A DNA stretch of 64,000 nucleotides from Roseburia zhanii (GCF_014287635.1 NZ_JACOPH010000002.1:248001-312000); one strand, 5' to 3'. Positions 16,333 to 26,308 are shown, numbered from the stretch's first letter. Notes: generated by a model not told the origin, from the letters alone. A program made the numbers and translations.

Positions 16333-17064
16333 CTATTTTAATACTTTCCTGATCTGCTCATCAGTTGCTACCGGATAGATCTTGTGCATATAATCTATAA
16401 TCTGTTGAAAAGACTCTTTTGGATCATCCTTATAACAAGAGGTGACGTGATCATATCCATAAATATGTTCTATTGAAGAATAAACAGCCACATCCCAGCC
16501 ATATTCCACACCTTTTTGATTTATTCTTTTCTTAAAATCGCAATTACAAAGGTACATCTGCATCATGAGATTCGTGATTGCTCCATCAAATCCCTTCTCA
16601 CCATCTTTTCCAAATCCTGCCTGCTTCTTTAACATGTTAGAATACATTTCTGAATCCTGTTTTTCGTCAATGAAATTATCCATGATCTTCTTATGCTTAT
16701 ATGGTGCTTTTCCATCTTCATACAGTGCATCAAAATCGTATCCATCACGTCGGTAATTAGCAAATACAGGCAGCCACTTTTTTGAAATAAATCCTGCTTT
16801 TTTATGAAAAAACTTCCCATAGATAATATCATGTCTTCTGGCAATGACTGCCCTCCACATCCAAGGATCTTTTTCTACTTCATCACACCACCAGTATTCC
16901 GGAACTGTTCTTTCCTCAAGAGAAAAACCCGGAATATCATTCTTAAACAATGGAAGAAATCCAACTTCATTTATGTATTCAACTGCTTCCTCTACTGTAT
17001 GGATGCACTCCGGATCGTCCCAATCCACACCATATATGATCCATTCACCTGATACGTTTCCCAT
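16333..17064 (-). CDS. AlkZ-related protein
   Basis: 243 residues. IHTVEEAVEYINEVGFLPLF near the start, DPWMWRAVIARRHDIIYGKFFHKKAGFISKKWLP in the middle and FANYRRDGYDFDALYEDG resemble proteins annotated as AlkZ-related (DNA glycosylase YcaQ/AlkZ superfamily). The QxQ/QxD catalytic motif of true AlkZ glycosylases was not found, so enzymatic activity is doubtful. It lies 15 bases upstream of the decayed ATPase gene. The start has only a distant GGAG, so it is uncertain by a few codons. Confidence 0.55.
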   Translation of the reverse strand: MGNVSGEWIIYGVDWDDPECIHTVEEAVEYINEVGFLPLFKNDIPGFSLEERTVPEYWWCDEVEKDPWMWRAVIARRHDIIYGKFFHKKAGFISKKWLPVFANYRRDGYDFDALYEDGKAPYKHKKIMDNFIDEKQDSEMYSNMLKKQAGFGKDGEKGFDGAITNLMMQMYLCNCDFKKRINQKGVEYGWDVAVYSSIEHIYGYDHVTSCYKDDPKESFQQIIDYMHKIYPVATDEQIRKVLK

Positions 17065-17244
17065 TTGATCTGTTTGCTCCGTTTCTTTGGCAGTATTATC
17101 TATAACCCTCTGATAATATTTAAATAGTCCTTCCGCCGGTCTACTACTGCATAAATAACAACTTCTCTTGACATAGTCATATTATATCCTGATTTATCTA
17201 CTCTATCAAGTGCTGTTCATTCTGATGTACCATCCCTAAAACAA

Positions 17245-17273
17245 CAAAAAAACGGACAATACTATCCGTTTTT
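17245..17273 (-). terminator. Terminator after prfA
   Basis: On the minus strand AAACGGA pairs with TCCGTTT across an 8-base loop and is followed by a T run. It lies about 18 bases beyond the prfA stop codon. Confidence 0.8.
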
Positions 17274-17290
17274 TCATATAATAAAAATCT

Positions 17291-18367
17291 TTAATTCTCA
17301 TTCATCTTCGCTAACTTCGCTGCCTGATCCGCTGCAATGCACGCATCAATGATCTCCTGAATATCCCCATTCATGATCTTATCTAACTTATACAATGTCA
17401 GATTGATCCTGTGGTCTGTGACACGTCCCTGCGGAAAATTATAAGTACGGATCTTTTCCGAACGGTCACCTGTACCGATCTGGCTGCGCCGCATTTCTGC
17501 TTCGGCATCGTGACGCTGCTGCTGTTCGATATCATATAATTTTGCTTTTAACAGTGCAAATGCTTTCGCTTTGTTCTGAAGCTGTGACTTCTCGGTCTGG
17601 CTGTACACAACGATACCTGTCGGATAATGTGTCAGACGAACCGCAGAGTCTGTTGTATTGACACACTGTCCACCATTTCCGGATGCACGCATAACATCGA
17701 TACGGATATCTTTATCTTCGATCTTAATATCAATATCATCATCTACTTCCGGCATAACGGCAACACTGATCGTTGAGGTGTGGATACGTCCACCGGACTC
17801 TGTTTCCGGCACACGCTGTACACGATGGACACCGGACTCATATTTCATAACCGAATAAGCACCCTGACCAGTGATCATAAATGTGACACTTTTCATACCG
17901 CCGATTCCAATTTCTTCACATTCCATCATTTCAACTTTCCAATGGCGGCCTTCTGCATAATGTACATACATACGGTAGATTTCTGCTGCAAACAATGCTG
18001 CCTCATCACCGCCTGCACCGGCACGGATCTCAACGATAACGTTTTTATCATCGTTCGGATCTTTTGGAAGTAAAAGGATCTTTAATGTCTTTTCTAATTC
18101 TTCTACTTTTTGCTTTGATTCATTTAATTCTTCTTTGGCAAGTTCACGCATTTCTTCATCGTTTTCTTCCTCTAACATTGCTAAAGATTCTTCTATATTC
18201 TGCTTGTTCTGTTTATATTCTTTATAAGCTTCAACGATCGGTGTCAGATCACTCTGCTCTTTCATCAGCTTACGGAAACGCTCTGCATCCGAAGCCACAT
18301 CCGGTTCACTCAGCTGATTTAACACTTCTTCTAAACGCAATACAATATCTTCTAATTTATCAAACAT
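17291..18367 (-). CDS. prfA: Peptide chain release factor 1
   Basis: 358 residues with the catalytic GGQ in [21 protein letters not shown] and the RF1 codon-recognition region just before it ([21 protein letters not shown]). The GGQ glutamine is the target of PrmC, whose gene is immediately upstream and overlaps by 8 bases. It reads UAA and UAG stops. Last gene of the rpmE - DUF1385 - prmC - prfA block. Confidence 0.97.
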   Translation of the reverse strand: MFDKLEDIVLRLEEVLNQLSEPDVASDAERFRKLMKEQSDLTPIVEAYKEYKQNKQNIEESLAMLEEENDEEMRELAKEELNESKQKVEELEKTLKILLLPKDPNDDKNVIVEIRAGAGGDEAALFAAEIYRMYVHYAEGRHWKVEMMECEEIGIGGMKSVTFMITGQGAYSVMKYESGVHRVQRVPETESGGRIHTSTISVAVMPEVDDDIDIKIEDKDIRIDVMRASGNGGQCVNTTDSAVRLTHYPTGIVVYSQTEKSQLQNKAKAFALLKAKLYDIEQQQRHDAEAEMRRSQIGTGDRSEKIRTYNFPQGRVTDHRINLTLYKLDKIMNGDIQEIIDACIAADQAAKLAKMNEN

Positions 18368-19199
18368 AATTTCTTCCCTTTCCTGTTACTACCCGGTCTG
18401 ATCCTGCAAGATCCTTTACCACTCTGACATCTTCATATCCTGCCTGTTTCATCAGTGTGGATACTGCTTCTCCCTGATCATAACCGATCTCAAACATCAG
18501 ATAACCGTCAGACTTTAAATACTGCTTTGCCTGTTCTATGATCTGTCGGTAAAACATCAGTCCGTCCTCTTTTCCATCTAACGCATCATACGGTTCAAAA
18601 TCACGCACTTCCGGCATCAGTTTTGCAATTTCTTCTGTCCTGATGTATGGTGGATTAGAAACAATAACATCAAATGTACCCTTTAGATTATCAAACAGAT
18701 TACTACATTCAAACTGTATGGACACCTCATTTAATTTAGCATTTTCTTTCGCTACAATCAATGCCTGTTTTGAAATATCTGATGCTGTTGCTGTGATCTG
18801 CGGCACATTTTTCATAATACTGATGATGATGCAGCCGGAACCGGTACAAAGATCTAATACTTCCATTCCCGGTCTGATCTGCTTTAACGCCTCCTCAACG
18901 AGCACTTCGGTATCCTGTCTTGGGATCAGGACATTGGAATTGACCACAAAGTTCAACCCCATAAATTCCTGTTCTCCGGTAATATATTGCAATGGAATAT
19001 GCTCTGCCCGCTTTTTTAAAACGGATTCATATTCTGTCAGTTGTTCTTCTGTAATATCTTCGAGCATATGCAGATAATAAAAGTTCCTGTCTATCTTACA
19101 TACCATGGCAAGTAAGAGCCACGCATCTGTTTTTGCATCCGAAATATCATGTTCCTGTAAAAAATATTCTCCATGATCGATTGCTTCGCGATAAGTCAT
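18360..19199 (-). CDS. prmC: Release factor glutamine N5-methyltransferase
   Basis: 279 residues. The N-terminal helical domain contains [18 protein letters not shown]. The SAM-binding motif is [14 protein letters not shown] and the active-site NPPY is in [11 protein letters not shown]. It methylates the GGQ glutamine of release factors. It overlaps the DUF1385 gene upstream as ATGA and prfA downstream. Confidence 0.96.
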   Translation of the reverse strand: MTYREAIDHGEYFLQEHDISDAKTDAWLLLAMVCKIDRNFYYLHMLEDITEEQLTEYESVLKKRAEHIPLQYITGEQEFMGLNFVVNSNVLIPRQDTEVLVEEALKQIRPGMEVLDLCTGSGCIIISIMKNVPQITATASDISKQALIVAKENAKLNEVSIQFECSNLFDNLKGTFDVIVSNPPYIRTEEIAKLMPEVRDFEPYDALDGKEDGLMFYRQIIEQAKQYLKSDGYLMFEIGYDQGEAVSTLMKQAGYEDVRVVKDLAGSDRVVTGKGRNYV

Positions 19200-20104
19200 A
19201 CTTCCTCCTGCCTGATCTTTTCTACATATCCTTTCCAGTCAAATACCGCTTCTACCGAGGCGATCGCAACTTCTATCATATCATCCTGCGGTTCCTGCGT
19301 GGTGATCTTTTGCAGCATCAGTCCCGGTTTACTGAAAATATTGACAATTGGATTATCACTCCTGCCTGCTAAACGTATGAACTCATACGATACTCCTGCG
19401 ATCACCGGGATCAATAATATCCTAAGGATCAGCCGAAGTGCTCCCTGATCTACCTGTATAAACATGAAAAATAAAATACTGATCAACATAACGATCAAAA
19501 GAAAACTTGTTCCGCAGCGCTTATGCAGTCTTGAACTTTTCCGTACATTTTCCACATTCAGATCCAAACCGTTCTCGATACAGTTGATACACTTATGTTC
19601 TGCTCCATGGTACATATAAACCCGTTTGATATCCGGCATCAGGGAAATTCCTGCGACATATCCTAAAAAGATCAAAAGCCTGAGCACGCCTTCTAACAAT
19701 GCGATCACCCAATGTGATGTAAATACTTTCTCAAATAACAATGAAATCCCATATGGCAGGATCATAAAAATACCAACTGCAAGCACAACGGAAAATGCCA
19801 CGGTAAGTCCCATCACAAAATTCTCTTTTTTCTCATTCTGTTCTTTTTTTTCTTCTTCATCTTCAAAAAAAGAAGCGGAATATGTCAATGCCTTCATTCC
19901 TAATGTCAGGGATTCTATAAAATTAACTACACCTCTGATGACCGGTATATTTTTAACTGTTTTATTTTTGAATAGACCTGCGCTCACAAAATTCTCTACG
20001 ACGATCTTCTGATCTGGTGTACGGACTGCAATGGCATAATCATCACCGTTTTTCATCATAACGCCTTCCATGACTGCCTGTCCGCCAATTCCTGAATATC
20101 TCAT
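19196..20104 (-). CDS. DUF1385 membrane protein
   Basis: 302 residues. The N-terminus GIGGQAVMEGVMMKNGDDYAIAVRTP and the later YHGAEHKCINCIENG and RCGTSFLLIVMLIS are family signatures. About five membrane segments are seen. The family lies next to prmC and prfA in many Firmicutes. Its role is unknown; the invariant His and Cys in AEHKCINC may bind metal. AT-rich charged loop EEEKKEQNEKKE at about residues 83-94. Confidence 0.92.
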   Translation of the reverse strand: MRYSGIGGQAVMEGVMMKNGDDYAIAVRTPDQKIVVENFVSAGLFKNKTVKNIPVIRGVVNFIESLTLGMKALTYSASFFEDEEEKKEQNEKKENFVMGLTVAFSVVLAVGIFMILPYGISLLFEKVFTSHWVIALLEGVLRLLIFLGYVAGISLMPDIKRVYMYHGAEHKCINCIENGLDLNVENVRKSSRLHKRCGTSFLLIVMLISILFFMFIQVDQGALRLILRILLIPVIAGVSYEFIRLAGRSDNPIVNIFSKPGLMLQKITTQEPQDDMIEVAIASVEAVFDWKGYVEKIRQEEV

Positions 20105-20124
20105 ATCTGTTTTAAAACTCCTAT

Positions 20125-20165
20125 TAAAAAAAGGTTGAGATTACATAGATATGAACCTCAACCTC
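20125..20165 (-). terminator. Terminator after rpmE
   Basis: AGGTTGAG and CTCAACCT pair over a 17-base loop on the minus strand, followed by seven T. It separates rpmE from the DUF1385 gene, which must then be read by read-through or its own promoter. Confidence 0.85.
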
Positions 20166-20180
20166 ATCACGCACTGTATA

Positions 20181-20387
20181 TTATTTCTGAGTCATGCCGT
20201 ATTTCTTATTGAACTTATCAATACGTCCACGCGCCTGAGCAGCTTTCTGCTGTCCTGTATAGAACGGATGGCATTTAGAACAGATTTCAACGTGAATTTC
20301 CTGTTTTGTTGAACCTGTAGTGAATGTATTGCCACAGTTACATGTTACAGTTGCCTGATAGTAATCTGGATGGATTCCTTCTCTCAT
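20181..20387 (-). CDS. rpmE: 50S ribosomal protein L31 (zinc-binding form)
   Basis: 68 residues from [11 protein letters not shown]. The frame is open for nine more codons upstream, but GAGGTG placed 6 bases before 20387 fixes the start. Four cysteines (CNCGNTF and [10 protein letters not shown]) make it the zinc-containing type, which can be replaced by a cysteine-free paralogue under zinc shortage in some bacteria. The family end TGQQ...[10 protein letters not shown] is intact. Confidence 0.97.
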   Translation of the reverse strand: MREGIHPDYYQATVTCNCGNTFTTGSTKQEIHVEICSKCHPFYTGQQKAAQARGRIDKFNKKYGMTQK

Positions 20388-20558
20388 GTCTTTCACCTCG
20401 CACATTATTTTCATATTTTAATGATCTGTTTCATATCTGCCATGCAGATATACACGATTTCTTTGATTGCTAATTTACATCCCGATAAACAGCTTTTTAA
20501 TTGTAGCACACCGGATTACAATATGCAAGCAATTTTATGATTTTTTTAATTTTGTTAC

Positions 20559-21023
20559 TTAGTTCTTATTGTCTGGAAACATTTTTCCAAATAAGAAACG
20601 AACAAACGGTCCACAATAGCATAACTGCCAGAAAAAAGCTACCGGAAAATTCATAAATGTTGTCTGTAAACAGACGGATATGATTTCAGAACCCGCCTGT
20701 TTAAATAATATAGTTGCAATAAGACTCATGACCGGACACATGATACAAATGATCATAACAGAAATTGCTAAGATAATGATGATTGGACGGTCATCTGCCT
20801 TTACTAAACGAAAAGCCAGCTTGTGTGCCAGCTTATCCACGATAAAAAATTCTAATATGAATGCTGCCGGCCACATAATAACCATCTCATGAAAAGCCAT
20901 GAGAAAAACCTGATTACTCATTCCTCCTGTGTTTAAGGAAATGTTGTAGCAGATCATCACGTAAACCATAAGAAACGCCATCATTAGCGTAAATACAATG
21001 TTTTGAAATAAATTTTTAGGCAT
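20559..21023 (-). CDS. DUF2798 membrane protein
   Basis: About 154 residues from MPKNLFQNIVFTLMMAF, with AAGGAG upstream of the ATG at 21023. Four membrane segments are visible, and paired hydrophobic stretches with a GP turn near the end (CYCGPFVRFLFG) fit the DUF2798 repeat. Function unknown. Alone between rpmE and rho. Confidence 0.8.
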   Translation of the reverse strand: MPKNLFQNIVFTLMMAFLMVYVMICYNISLNTGGMSNQVFLMAFHEMVIMWPAAFILEFFIVDKLAHKLAFRLVKADDRPIIIILAISVMIICIMCPVMSLIATILFKQAGSEIISVCLQTTFMNFPVAFFWQLCYCGPFVRFLFGKMFPDNKN

Positions 21024-21187
21024 AAAATTTTCTCCTTTTTCATAAAAACGAATACAAAAAAGACACCTGTGTTGTTCGTTATCAAGCATACACTTGTGTC
21101 GTTTCCAATTTTATACCATAGCATTCTTTTTCAGTTGCTTTATGATTATAAACACTGATAAGAAAAAATGCAAGTATTTTTTCAAAA

Positions 21188-22609
21188 CTACAGCCTTGTT
21201 TTCTTGATCATCTGGATATATTCTTTGTTATTTCTCGTTCGTGCAAACATATTTAAAACAGACTCTACTGCATCATCTGATTTACTTCCATTGAATGCTT
21301 TACGCATCATATCAACAGCTTCCTGTTCTTCTCTGTCTAACAAGAGGTCTTCCCGTCTTGTACCTGATTTTACAATATCGATTGCCGGGAATACACGTTT
21401 TTCTGACAATTTACGGTCTAGTACGAGTTCCATGTTACCGGTTCCCTTAAATTCTTCAAAAACAACATCATCCATCTTACTTCCGGTATCTACTAATGCT
21501 GTTGCAAGGATCGTAAGACTGCCGCCTTCACGCATATTTCTTGCTGCACCAAAGAATCGTTTCGGCATATGGAGTGCTGCAGGATCAAGACCACCGGATA
21601 ACGTTCTTCCACTTGGTGGAACGGTAAGGTTATATGCCCTTGCCAAACGGGTGATGCTGTCTAACAGGATCATAACATCTTTGCGATGTTCTACTAAACG
21701 TTTTGCACGTTCAATCACCATCTCTGATACACGTTTATGATGTTCTGGAAGTTCATCAAATGTGGAATAGATAACTTCTACATTATTGCCCTCGATCGCT
21801 TCTTTGATATCAGTTACTTCTTCCGGTCTTTCATCGATCAATAAAATGATCAGATGCATATTTGGATATGCTTTTGTGACAGACTTTGCGATCTGTTTTA
21901 ATAAGGTTGTCTTACCTGCCTTCGGCTGGGAAACGATCATACCACGCTGTCCCTTTCCGATCGGTGATACCAGATCGACGATACGCATTGCCACAGATGC
22001 CCCCGGCTGCTCTAAACGGATTCTTTCATTTGGAAAAATCGGTGTCAGATCTTCAAAATTCTTCCGTTTCTGTGCTTCACTTGGATGCAATCCATTGATC
22101 GAAGTCACGTATAAAAGTGCACTGAATTTCTCCTGCTGTGTCTTTATCCTTGTGTTGCCTGCAATGATATCTCCTGTCTTTAAGTTAAACCTGCGGATCT
22201 GTGAGGGAGATACATAAACGTCTTTTTCTCCCGGAAGATAATTTTCACAGCGGATAAATCCATAACCATCCGGCATGACCTCTAAAATACCATTTGCTGT
22301 CATTCCGCTGTCTAACTCTTTCATGGAAACTTCCTGTGCTGTTTTTTGTTCTTCCGTATTTCTTGTATCTTCTGATCCTCTTGTGTCGGTCTTTAACTCT
22401 GTTTTTGCTGTTTCCTTTACAGCCTTTGTCCCCTCTGTCGTTTTTCCTTCTCCTGCATCTTTGGCCTGTTTTGCAGCATCCTTTTCATCTTCTGCTACCA
22501 TCAGATCTACTAACTCCGTCTTTTTTAAGCCTGATAAATGCTTTAACCCTCTTGCTTTCGCCAATTCTTTTAACACCGTTACTGAAAGGCTTTCATATTT
22601 TTCTCTCAT
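21188..22609 (-). CDS. rho: Transcription termination factor Rho
   Basis: 473 residues. Rho_N helical domain (LKELAKARGLKHLSGLKKTELVDLM) is followed by a low-complexity charged insertion at about residues 38-105 (Lys, Glu, Ala, Thr rich), of the kind found in many Firmicutes and Actinobacteria. The RNA-binding cold-shock fold follows (LEVMPDGYGFIRCENYLPG). The hexameric ATPase has Walker A KAGKTTLLKQIA, Walker B HLIILLIDERPEEVTD and Q/R loops. Downstream there is only a weak A/T hairpin. Confidence 0.97.
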   Translation of the reverse strand: MREKYESLSVTVLKELAKARGLKHLSGLKKTELVDLMVAEDEKDAAKQAKDAGEGKTTEGTKAVKETAKTELKTDTRGSEDTRNTEEQKTAQEVSMKELDSGMTANGILEVMPDGYGFIRCENYLPGEKDVYVSPSQIRRFNLKTGDIIAGNTRIKTQQEKFSALLYVTSINGLHPSEAQKRKNFEDLTPIFPNERIRLEQPGASVAMRIVDLVSPIGKGQRGMIVSQPKAGKTTLLKQIAKSVTKAYPNMHLIILLIDERPEEVTDIKEAIEGNNVEVIYSTFDELPEHHKRVSEMVIERAKRLVEHRKDVMILLDSITRLARAYNLTVPPSGRTLSGGLDPAALHMPKRFFGAARNMREGGSLTILATALVDTGSKMDDVVFEEFKGTGNMELVLDRKLSEKRVFPAIDIVKSGTRREDLLLDREEQEAVDMMRKAFNGSKSDDAVESVLNMFARTRNNKEYIQMIKKTRL

Positions 22610-22742
22610 ATTTTAACAACTCCTGTTCACGCATATATATGATACGATTTAAACTTATATCATGGGGATTATTCTGCCGATATGACATAACGATGGATCA
22701 GTTATCATTTACTGCTATAGCAATAAACAGTAACCATTATAC

Positions 22743-22891
22743 GTTACTGTTCACACCTAACAGTGTGACCAGCAACGATTACAGCCCATTTAAAATGCCT
22801 CTACGAGGCAGGGGCTGTAATCACACAATAATTAAACACTATGGCGCATAGCTTGACAGCGCAGTGTCAAGCTATGCGTCTGAACAGTAAC
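22743..22891. mobile_element. MITE-like palindromic element, 149 bp, copy A
   Basis: Perfect 11-bp terminal inverted repeats GTTACTGTTCA (22743-22753) and TGAACAGTAAC (22881-22891). The octamer CATTATAC occurs immediately on both sides (22735-22742 and 22892-22899), as a target site duplication would. Inside are two strong hairpins: GATTACAGCCC/GGGCTGTAATC with an inner TGCCT/AGGCA stem (22777-22822), and a perfect 14-bp stem at 22845-22878. A further partial element (22699-22734, also ending in AACAGTAAC) abuts the left side, so the octamer may belong to a 17-base repeat. No coding capacity. It lies between the divergent genes rho and malic enzyme. Confidence 0.65.
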
Positions 22892-22931
22892 CATTATACA
22901 CCACTGTCGTCAAAATAGAAAGTCCTTTTTC

Positions 22932-22960
22932 TTGATTTGTTTTTTTTTTAATGCTATGAT
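22932..22960 (+). promoter_or_regulatory. Promoter of the malic enzyme operon
   Basis: TTGATT (22932-22937) and TATGAT (22955-22960) are separated by 17 bases containing a T tract. The start codon follows 87 bases later with AAGGAG in front. Confidence 0.6.
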
Positions 22961-23047
22961 ATAAAAGCTGATAAAAAAGCACGTTTTTTCATTTTATCAT
23001 ACAAAATCATTACAGAATTTAAGATTAAGATAAAGGAGTATTTTTCA

Positions 23048-24202
23048 ATGGATTACGGAGAAAAGGCATTAGCTGCCCACAAAGAATGGAACGGAAAATT
23101 AGAAACAGTTTCAAAATCACCTGTAAAGGATCGTGATGCACTTTCCATCGCTTATACACCGGGAGTTGCAGAACCATGTAAAGTCATTGCAAAAGACAAA
23201 AAAGAAGCCTATACCTATACCATGAAAGCCAACACCGTTGCTGTTGTATCTGACGGAAGTGCGGTTCTTGGACTTGGCAACATCGGTCCATACGCTGCCA
23301 TGCCGGTTATGGAAGGTAAATGTGTATTATTTAAAGAGTTTGGCAATGTCAATGCAGTACCGATCTGTTTAGACACACAGGACACAGAAGAGATCATTGC
23401 CACTGTAAAAAATATCGCTCCAGCTTTTGGAGGCATTAACTTAGAGGATATTTCTGCTCCAAGATGTTTCGAGATTGAAGAACGCTTAAAAGAAATGTTA
23501 GACATCCCTGTTTTCCACGATGACCAGCATGGTACTGCAATCGTTGTACTTGCAGGTATCATCAATGCATTAAAAGTCACCGGCAAACAGAAAGAAACCT
23601 GCAAAGTCGTCGTAAACGGTGCCGGTTCTGCCGGAATTGCGATCACAAAGCTGCTTTTAACTTATGGATTTAAGCATGTGACCATGTGTGACAGACAAGG
23701 TATCATCGGAAAAGATTATCCAGACTTAAACTGGATGCAGCAGAAAATGACAGAAGTAACTAATTTGGAAAATGCACATGGAACATTAGCAGATGCCTTA
23801 AAAGGTGCTGATATCTTTGTCGGCGTTTCCGCACCGAATATTGTCAGTGCAGAAATGGTTTCTTCGATGAATAAAGATGCGATCCTTTTTGCAATGGCAA
23901 ATCCTACACCAGAGATCATGCCGGATATCGCTAAAGCTGCCGGTGCAAAGGTTGTTGGAACAGGAAGAAGCGATTTTCCAAATCAGGTCAACAACGTTGT
24001 TGCTTTTCCGGGTATCTTTAAAGGTGCATTAGAAGGCAGAGCTTCACGCATCACAGAAGAAATGAAACTTGCTGCGGCAGAAGCGATTGCAGCTCTCGTC
24101 AGCGATGAAGAATTAAATGAAGATTTCATTATGCCGGAAGCATTTGATCCAAGGGTTGCAGAAGTTGTGAGCAATGCTGTAAAATCCCATATCCATGCAT
24201 AA
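23048..24202 (+). CDS. NAD(P)-dependent malic enzyme
   Basis: 384 residues, the short bacterial type. The catalytic region has SIAYTPGVAEPCK and VFHDDQHGTAIV, and the nucleotide-binding fold has VVVNGAGSAGIAITKLL. GTGRSDFPNQVNN is the C-terminal signature. It decarboxylates malate to pyruvate with NAD or NADP, cytoplasmic, feeding pyruvate to the oxidoreductases encoded further along. First gene of a three-gene overlapping plus-strand operon. Confidence 0.95.
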   Translation: MDYGEKALAAHKEWNGKLETVSKSPVKDRDALSIAYTPGVAEPCKVIAKDKKEAYTYTMKANTVAVVSDGSAVLGLGNIGPYAAMPVMEGKCVLFKEFGNVNAVPICLDTQDTEEIIATVKNIAPAFGGINLEDISAPRCFEIEERLKEMLDIPVFHDDQHGTAIVVLAGIINALKVTGKQKETCKVVVNGAGSAGIAITKLLLTYGFKHVTMCDRQGIIGKDYPDLNWMQQKMTEVTNLENAHGTLADALKGADIFVGVSAPNIVSAEMVSSMNKDAILFAMANPTPEIMPDIAKAAGAKVVGTGRSDFPNQVNNVVAFPGIFKGALEGRASRITEEMKLAAAEAIAALVSDEELNEDFIMPEAFDPRVAEVVSNAVKSHIHA

Positions 24203-25160
24203 TACACAGATGCTCTGGGGTGACAAACGCTATTACTCACTGGATTATTATTTAAAAAAGACTTATGGACAGAAGATCTACCGCCTATCTTTAAATGGCG
24301 GTATGACCTGTCCAAACCGCGATGGGAAATTAGATACAAGGGGCTGTATTTTCTGTAGTTCCGGTGGTTCCGGAGATTTTGCCACTTCTCCTCTCCTTTC
24401 TGTCACAGAACAGATTGAAGCTGCAAAGGAGAAGGTTCGCACAAAGAGCAACGCGCAAAAATTCATTGCTTATTTTCAGGCATATACTAACACTTATGCA
24501 CCTATTCCCTATCTGCGGAAATTATTCATGGAAGCCATCATGCATCCTGATATCGTGATCCTTTCGATTGCAACCAGACCGGATTGTTTAGATGATGATG
24601 TGATCGATCTGCTCTGCGAGATCAATGCCATAAAACCTGTCTGGATCGAACTTGGTTTACAGACGATCCATCCACAGACTGCAAAATTCATCCGAAGCGG
24701 CTTTACTCTTTTGGATTTTAACTGTGCAGTAAACCGTCTGCATCAATGCAATATTCCGATCATCGTACATCTGATCTTAGGTCTGAAAGATGAAACAAGG
24801 GATATGATGTTAGATTCTGTAGATTATGTATCAAACCTTCCGATTTCCGGCATTAAATTACAGCTTCTTCATATTTTAAAAGGAACGGATTTAGATACCG
24901 AATATCACAACCACCCGTTTCCTGTCATGGATTTAGATAGCTATGCCAATCTGATCGCAGACTGCATCGAACTGCTTCCGCAAAATATCGTGATCCACCG
25001 AATTACCGGTGACGGACCAAAAAGTTTACTAACAGCTCCTCTTTGGAGTGCTGATAAAAAACGTGTTTTAAACACCATAAGCAAGACACTCAAAGAACGC
25101 AACAGTTATCAGGGAAAAGGAGGAATTAAATGGCAGAGCCAAATACTATCTATAAAATGA
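24195..25160 (+). CDS. TIGR01212 family radical SAM protein (YhcC-like)
   Basis: 321 residues beginning with WGDKRYYSLDYYLKKTYGQKIYRLSLNGG. The iron-sulfur cysteines lie in CPNRDGKLDTRGCIFC, the spacing of this subfamily, and FIAYFQAYTNTYAP follows. The family is of uncertain role; some members act on tRNA. It overlaps the malic enzyme stop by 8 bases and the DUF4364 gene by 31, so translation is coupled. Confidence 0.9.
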   Translation: MHNTQMLWGDKRYYSLDYYLKKTYGQKIYRLSLNGGMTCPNRDGKLDTRGCIFCSSGGSGDFATSPLLSVTEQIEAAKEKVRTKSNAQKFIAYFQAYTNTYAPIPYLRKLFMEAIMHPDIVILSIATRPDCLDDDVIDLLCEINAIKPVWIELGLQTIHPQTAKFIRSGFTLLDFNCAVNRLHQCNIPIIVHLILGLKDETRDMMLDSVDYVSNLPISGIKLQLLHILKGTDLDTEYHNHPFPVMDLDSYANLIADCIELLPQNIVIHRITGDGPKSLLTAPLWSADKKRVLNTISKTLKERNSYQGKGGIKWQSQILSIK

Positions 25161-25645
25161 CCATTTTAGCTATGTTAGACCAAGTGGACTTTCCACTTTC
25201 CAATACACAGATCTCTAATTTCTTTTTAGAGCAGGATTATACCGATTATTTTACTGTACAGCAGATTCTAAGCGGGCTTTTAGATTCTGAACTCATTCGT
25301 GCAGAATCCTCACACAGTAATACCCAGTATTATATTACATCTGCCGGACAGGACACTTTAAAATTCTTCGGTGATAAGATCTCTCCTGCGATCCAGAATG
25401 ATATCAAAGCCTATTTTGAAAAAAATAAAATGGATCTGAAAAATGAAAATGCAGTCGTTGCTGACTTTTACCGCTCTACTGCATCCGGCTATGATGTCCG
25501 CTGCCAGTTGAAGGAAAAAGAGATCTCCATGATTGATCTTACGATCCATGTCAGGACAAAAGCTCAGGCAGAAGCGGTCTGCCGGAACTGGAAAGAACAG
25601 AATATGGATATTTACACATATCTGATGGATATGCTGATACAATAA
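25130..25645 (+). CDS. DUF4364 family protein
   Basis: 171 residues. The start MAEPNTIYKMTILAMLDQVDFPLSNTQI and the winged-helix-like first 80 residues (QQILSGLLDSELIRAE) fit DUF4364, a family nearly confined to Clostridia. The N-terminal part looks like a PadR/winged-helix DNA-binding fold, and the rest may bind a ligand. It could be a regulator; no target is evident. GGAGG lies inside the end of the preceding gene. Confidence 0.85.
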   Translation: MAEPNTIYKMTILAMLDQVDFPLSNTQISNFFLEQDYTDYFTVQQILSGLLDSELIRAESSHSNTQYYITSAGQDTLKFFGDKISPAIQNDIKAYFEKNKMDLKNENAVVADFYRSTASGYDVRCQLKEKEISMIDLTIHVRTKAQAEAVCRNWKEQNMDIYTYLMDMLIQ

Positions 25646-25673
25646 AAAAAGTGTGCTGATGCACACTTTTTTA
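25645..25673. terminator. Bidirectional terminator
   Basis: AAAGTGTGC and GCACACTTT form a tight stem with loop TGAT, flanked by A and T runs on both sides. It serves the plus-strand DUF4364 operon and the minus-strand flavin reductase. Confidence 0.95.
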
Positions 25674-25685
25674 TATTGAAAATAT

Positions 25686-26294
25686 TTACTTATTACGTGG
25701 TCTTTTCTTCGCAGATCTGTTTTTCTTTCCGGCTGCTTTCTTACGGACGGAATAACCAAAACTTCCTGCTTTTTTACCCAGTTCAAAATATTCTCCATGG
25801 GAATAAGTGATAAGCCCGGATCTGTTTAATTCAAATTTACCTTTTTCATTCATATAATCATCATCTACACTGACAGATACCACTTCCGCGATAAACAGGT
25901 GATGACTTCCTAATTCTTTTATTTCACATACCTTACATTCGATATTGACAGGACTTTCTGCAATTCCCGGTGCAGCAACTTTGACAGATTTCTGCTCGTT
26001 TAAATGCATCTCTTTAAATTTATCGGTATCCCTGCCGGATCGTACCCCGCAGTAGTCTGCTGCATATACCAGGTCTTTTGTGACTAAATTTACCACAAAT
26101 TCGCCGCTTTCTTTGATAATATCATAAGAATACCGCTCCGGTCTTACAGAGATCGATAACATTGCCGGAGAAGTACAGATCGTACCTGCCCATGCAACGG
26201 TAATGATATTTGGTTTTTCATCTTTTCTTTTGCAGCTAACCATTACTGCCGGAAGTGGATAGAGCATATTGCCCGGTTTCCATACCTGCTTCAT
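25686..26294 (-). CDS. Flavin reductase family (FMN-binding split barrel) protein
   Basis: 202 residues. PLPAVMVSCKRKDEKPNIITVAWAGTICTSPAMLSISVRPERYSYDII is the flavin-binding split-barrel start, and SHHLFIAEVVSVSVDDDY is the later conserved part. The C-terminal 25 residues are strongly basic (KKAAGKKNRSAKKRPRNK), an unusual tail that might bind nucleic acid or acidic surfaces. It likely binds FMN and reduces it or carries electrons; the partner is unknown. Follows mecA by 14 bases. Confidence 0.88.
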   Translation of the reverse strand: MKQVWKPGNMLYPLPAVMVSCKRKDEKPNIITVAWAGTICTSPAMLSISVRPERYSYDIIKESGEFVVNLVTKDLVYAADYCGVRSGRDTDKFKEMHLNEQKSVKVAAPGIAESPVNIECKVCEIKELGSHHLFIAEVVSVSVDDDYMNEKGKFELNRSGLITYSHGEYFELGKKAGSFGYSVRKKAAGKKNRSAKKRPRNK

Positions 26295-26308
26295 CTTTTG
26301 TCCGCTCC

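Noticed and set aside
17100..17180. 26-residue minus-strand frame (MTMSREVVIYAVVDRRKDYL...) with AGGA upstream
   Set aside because: It is short, overlaps a possible TATAAT, and resembles no known peptide. It may be a leader or remnant, but the evidence is too thin to list.
20559..21089. Longer start for the DUF2798 gene at 21089
   Set aside because: The extra 22 codons are polar, while AAGGAG sits before the ATG at 21023.
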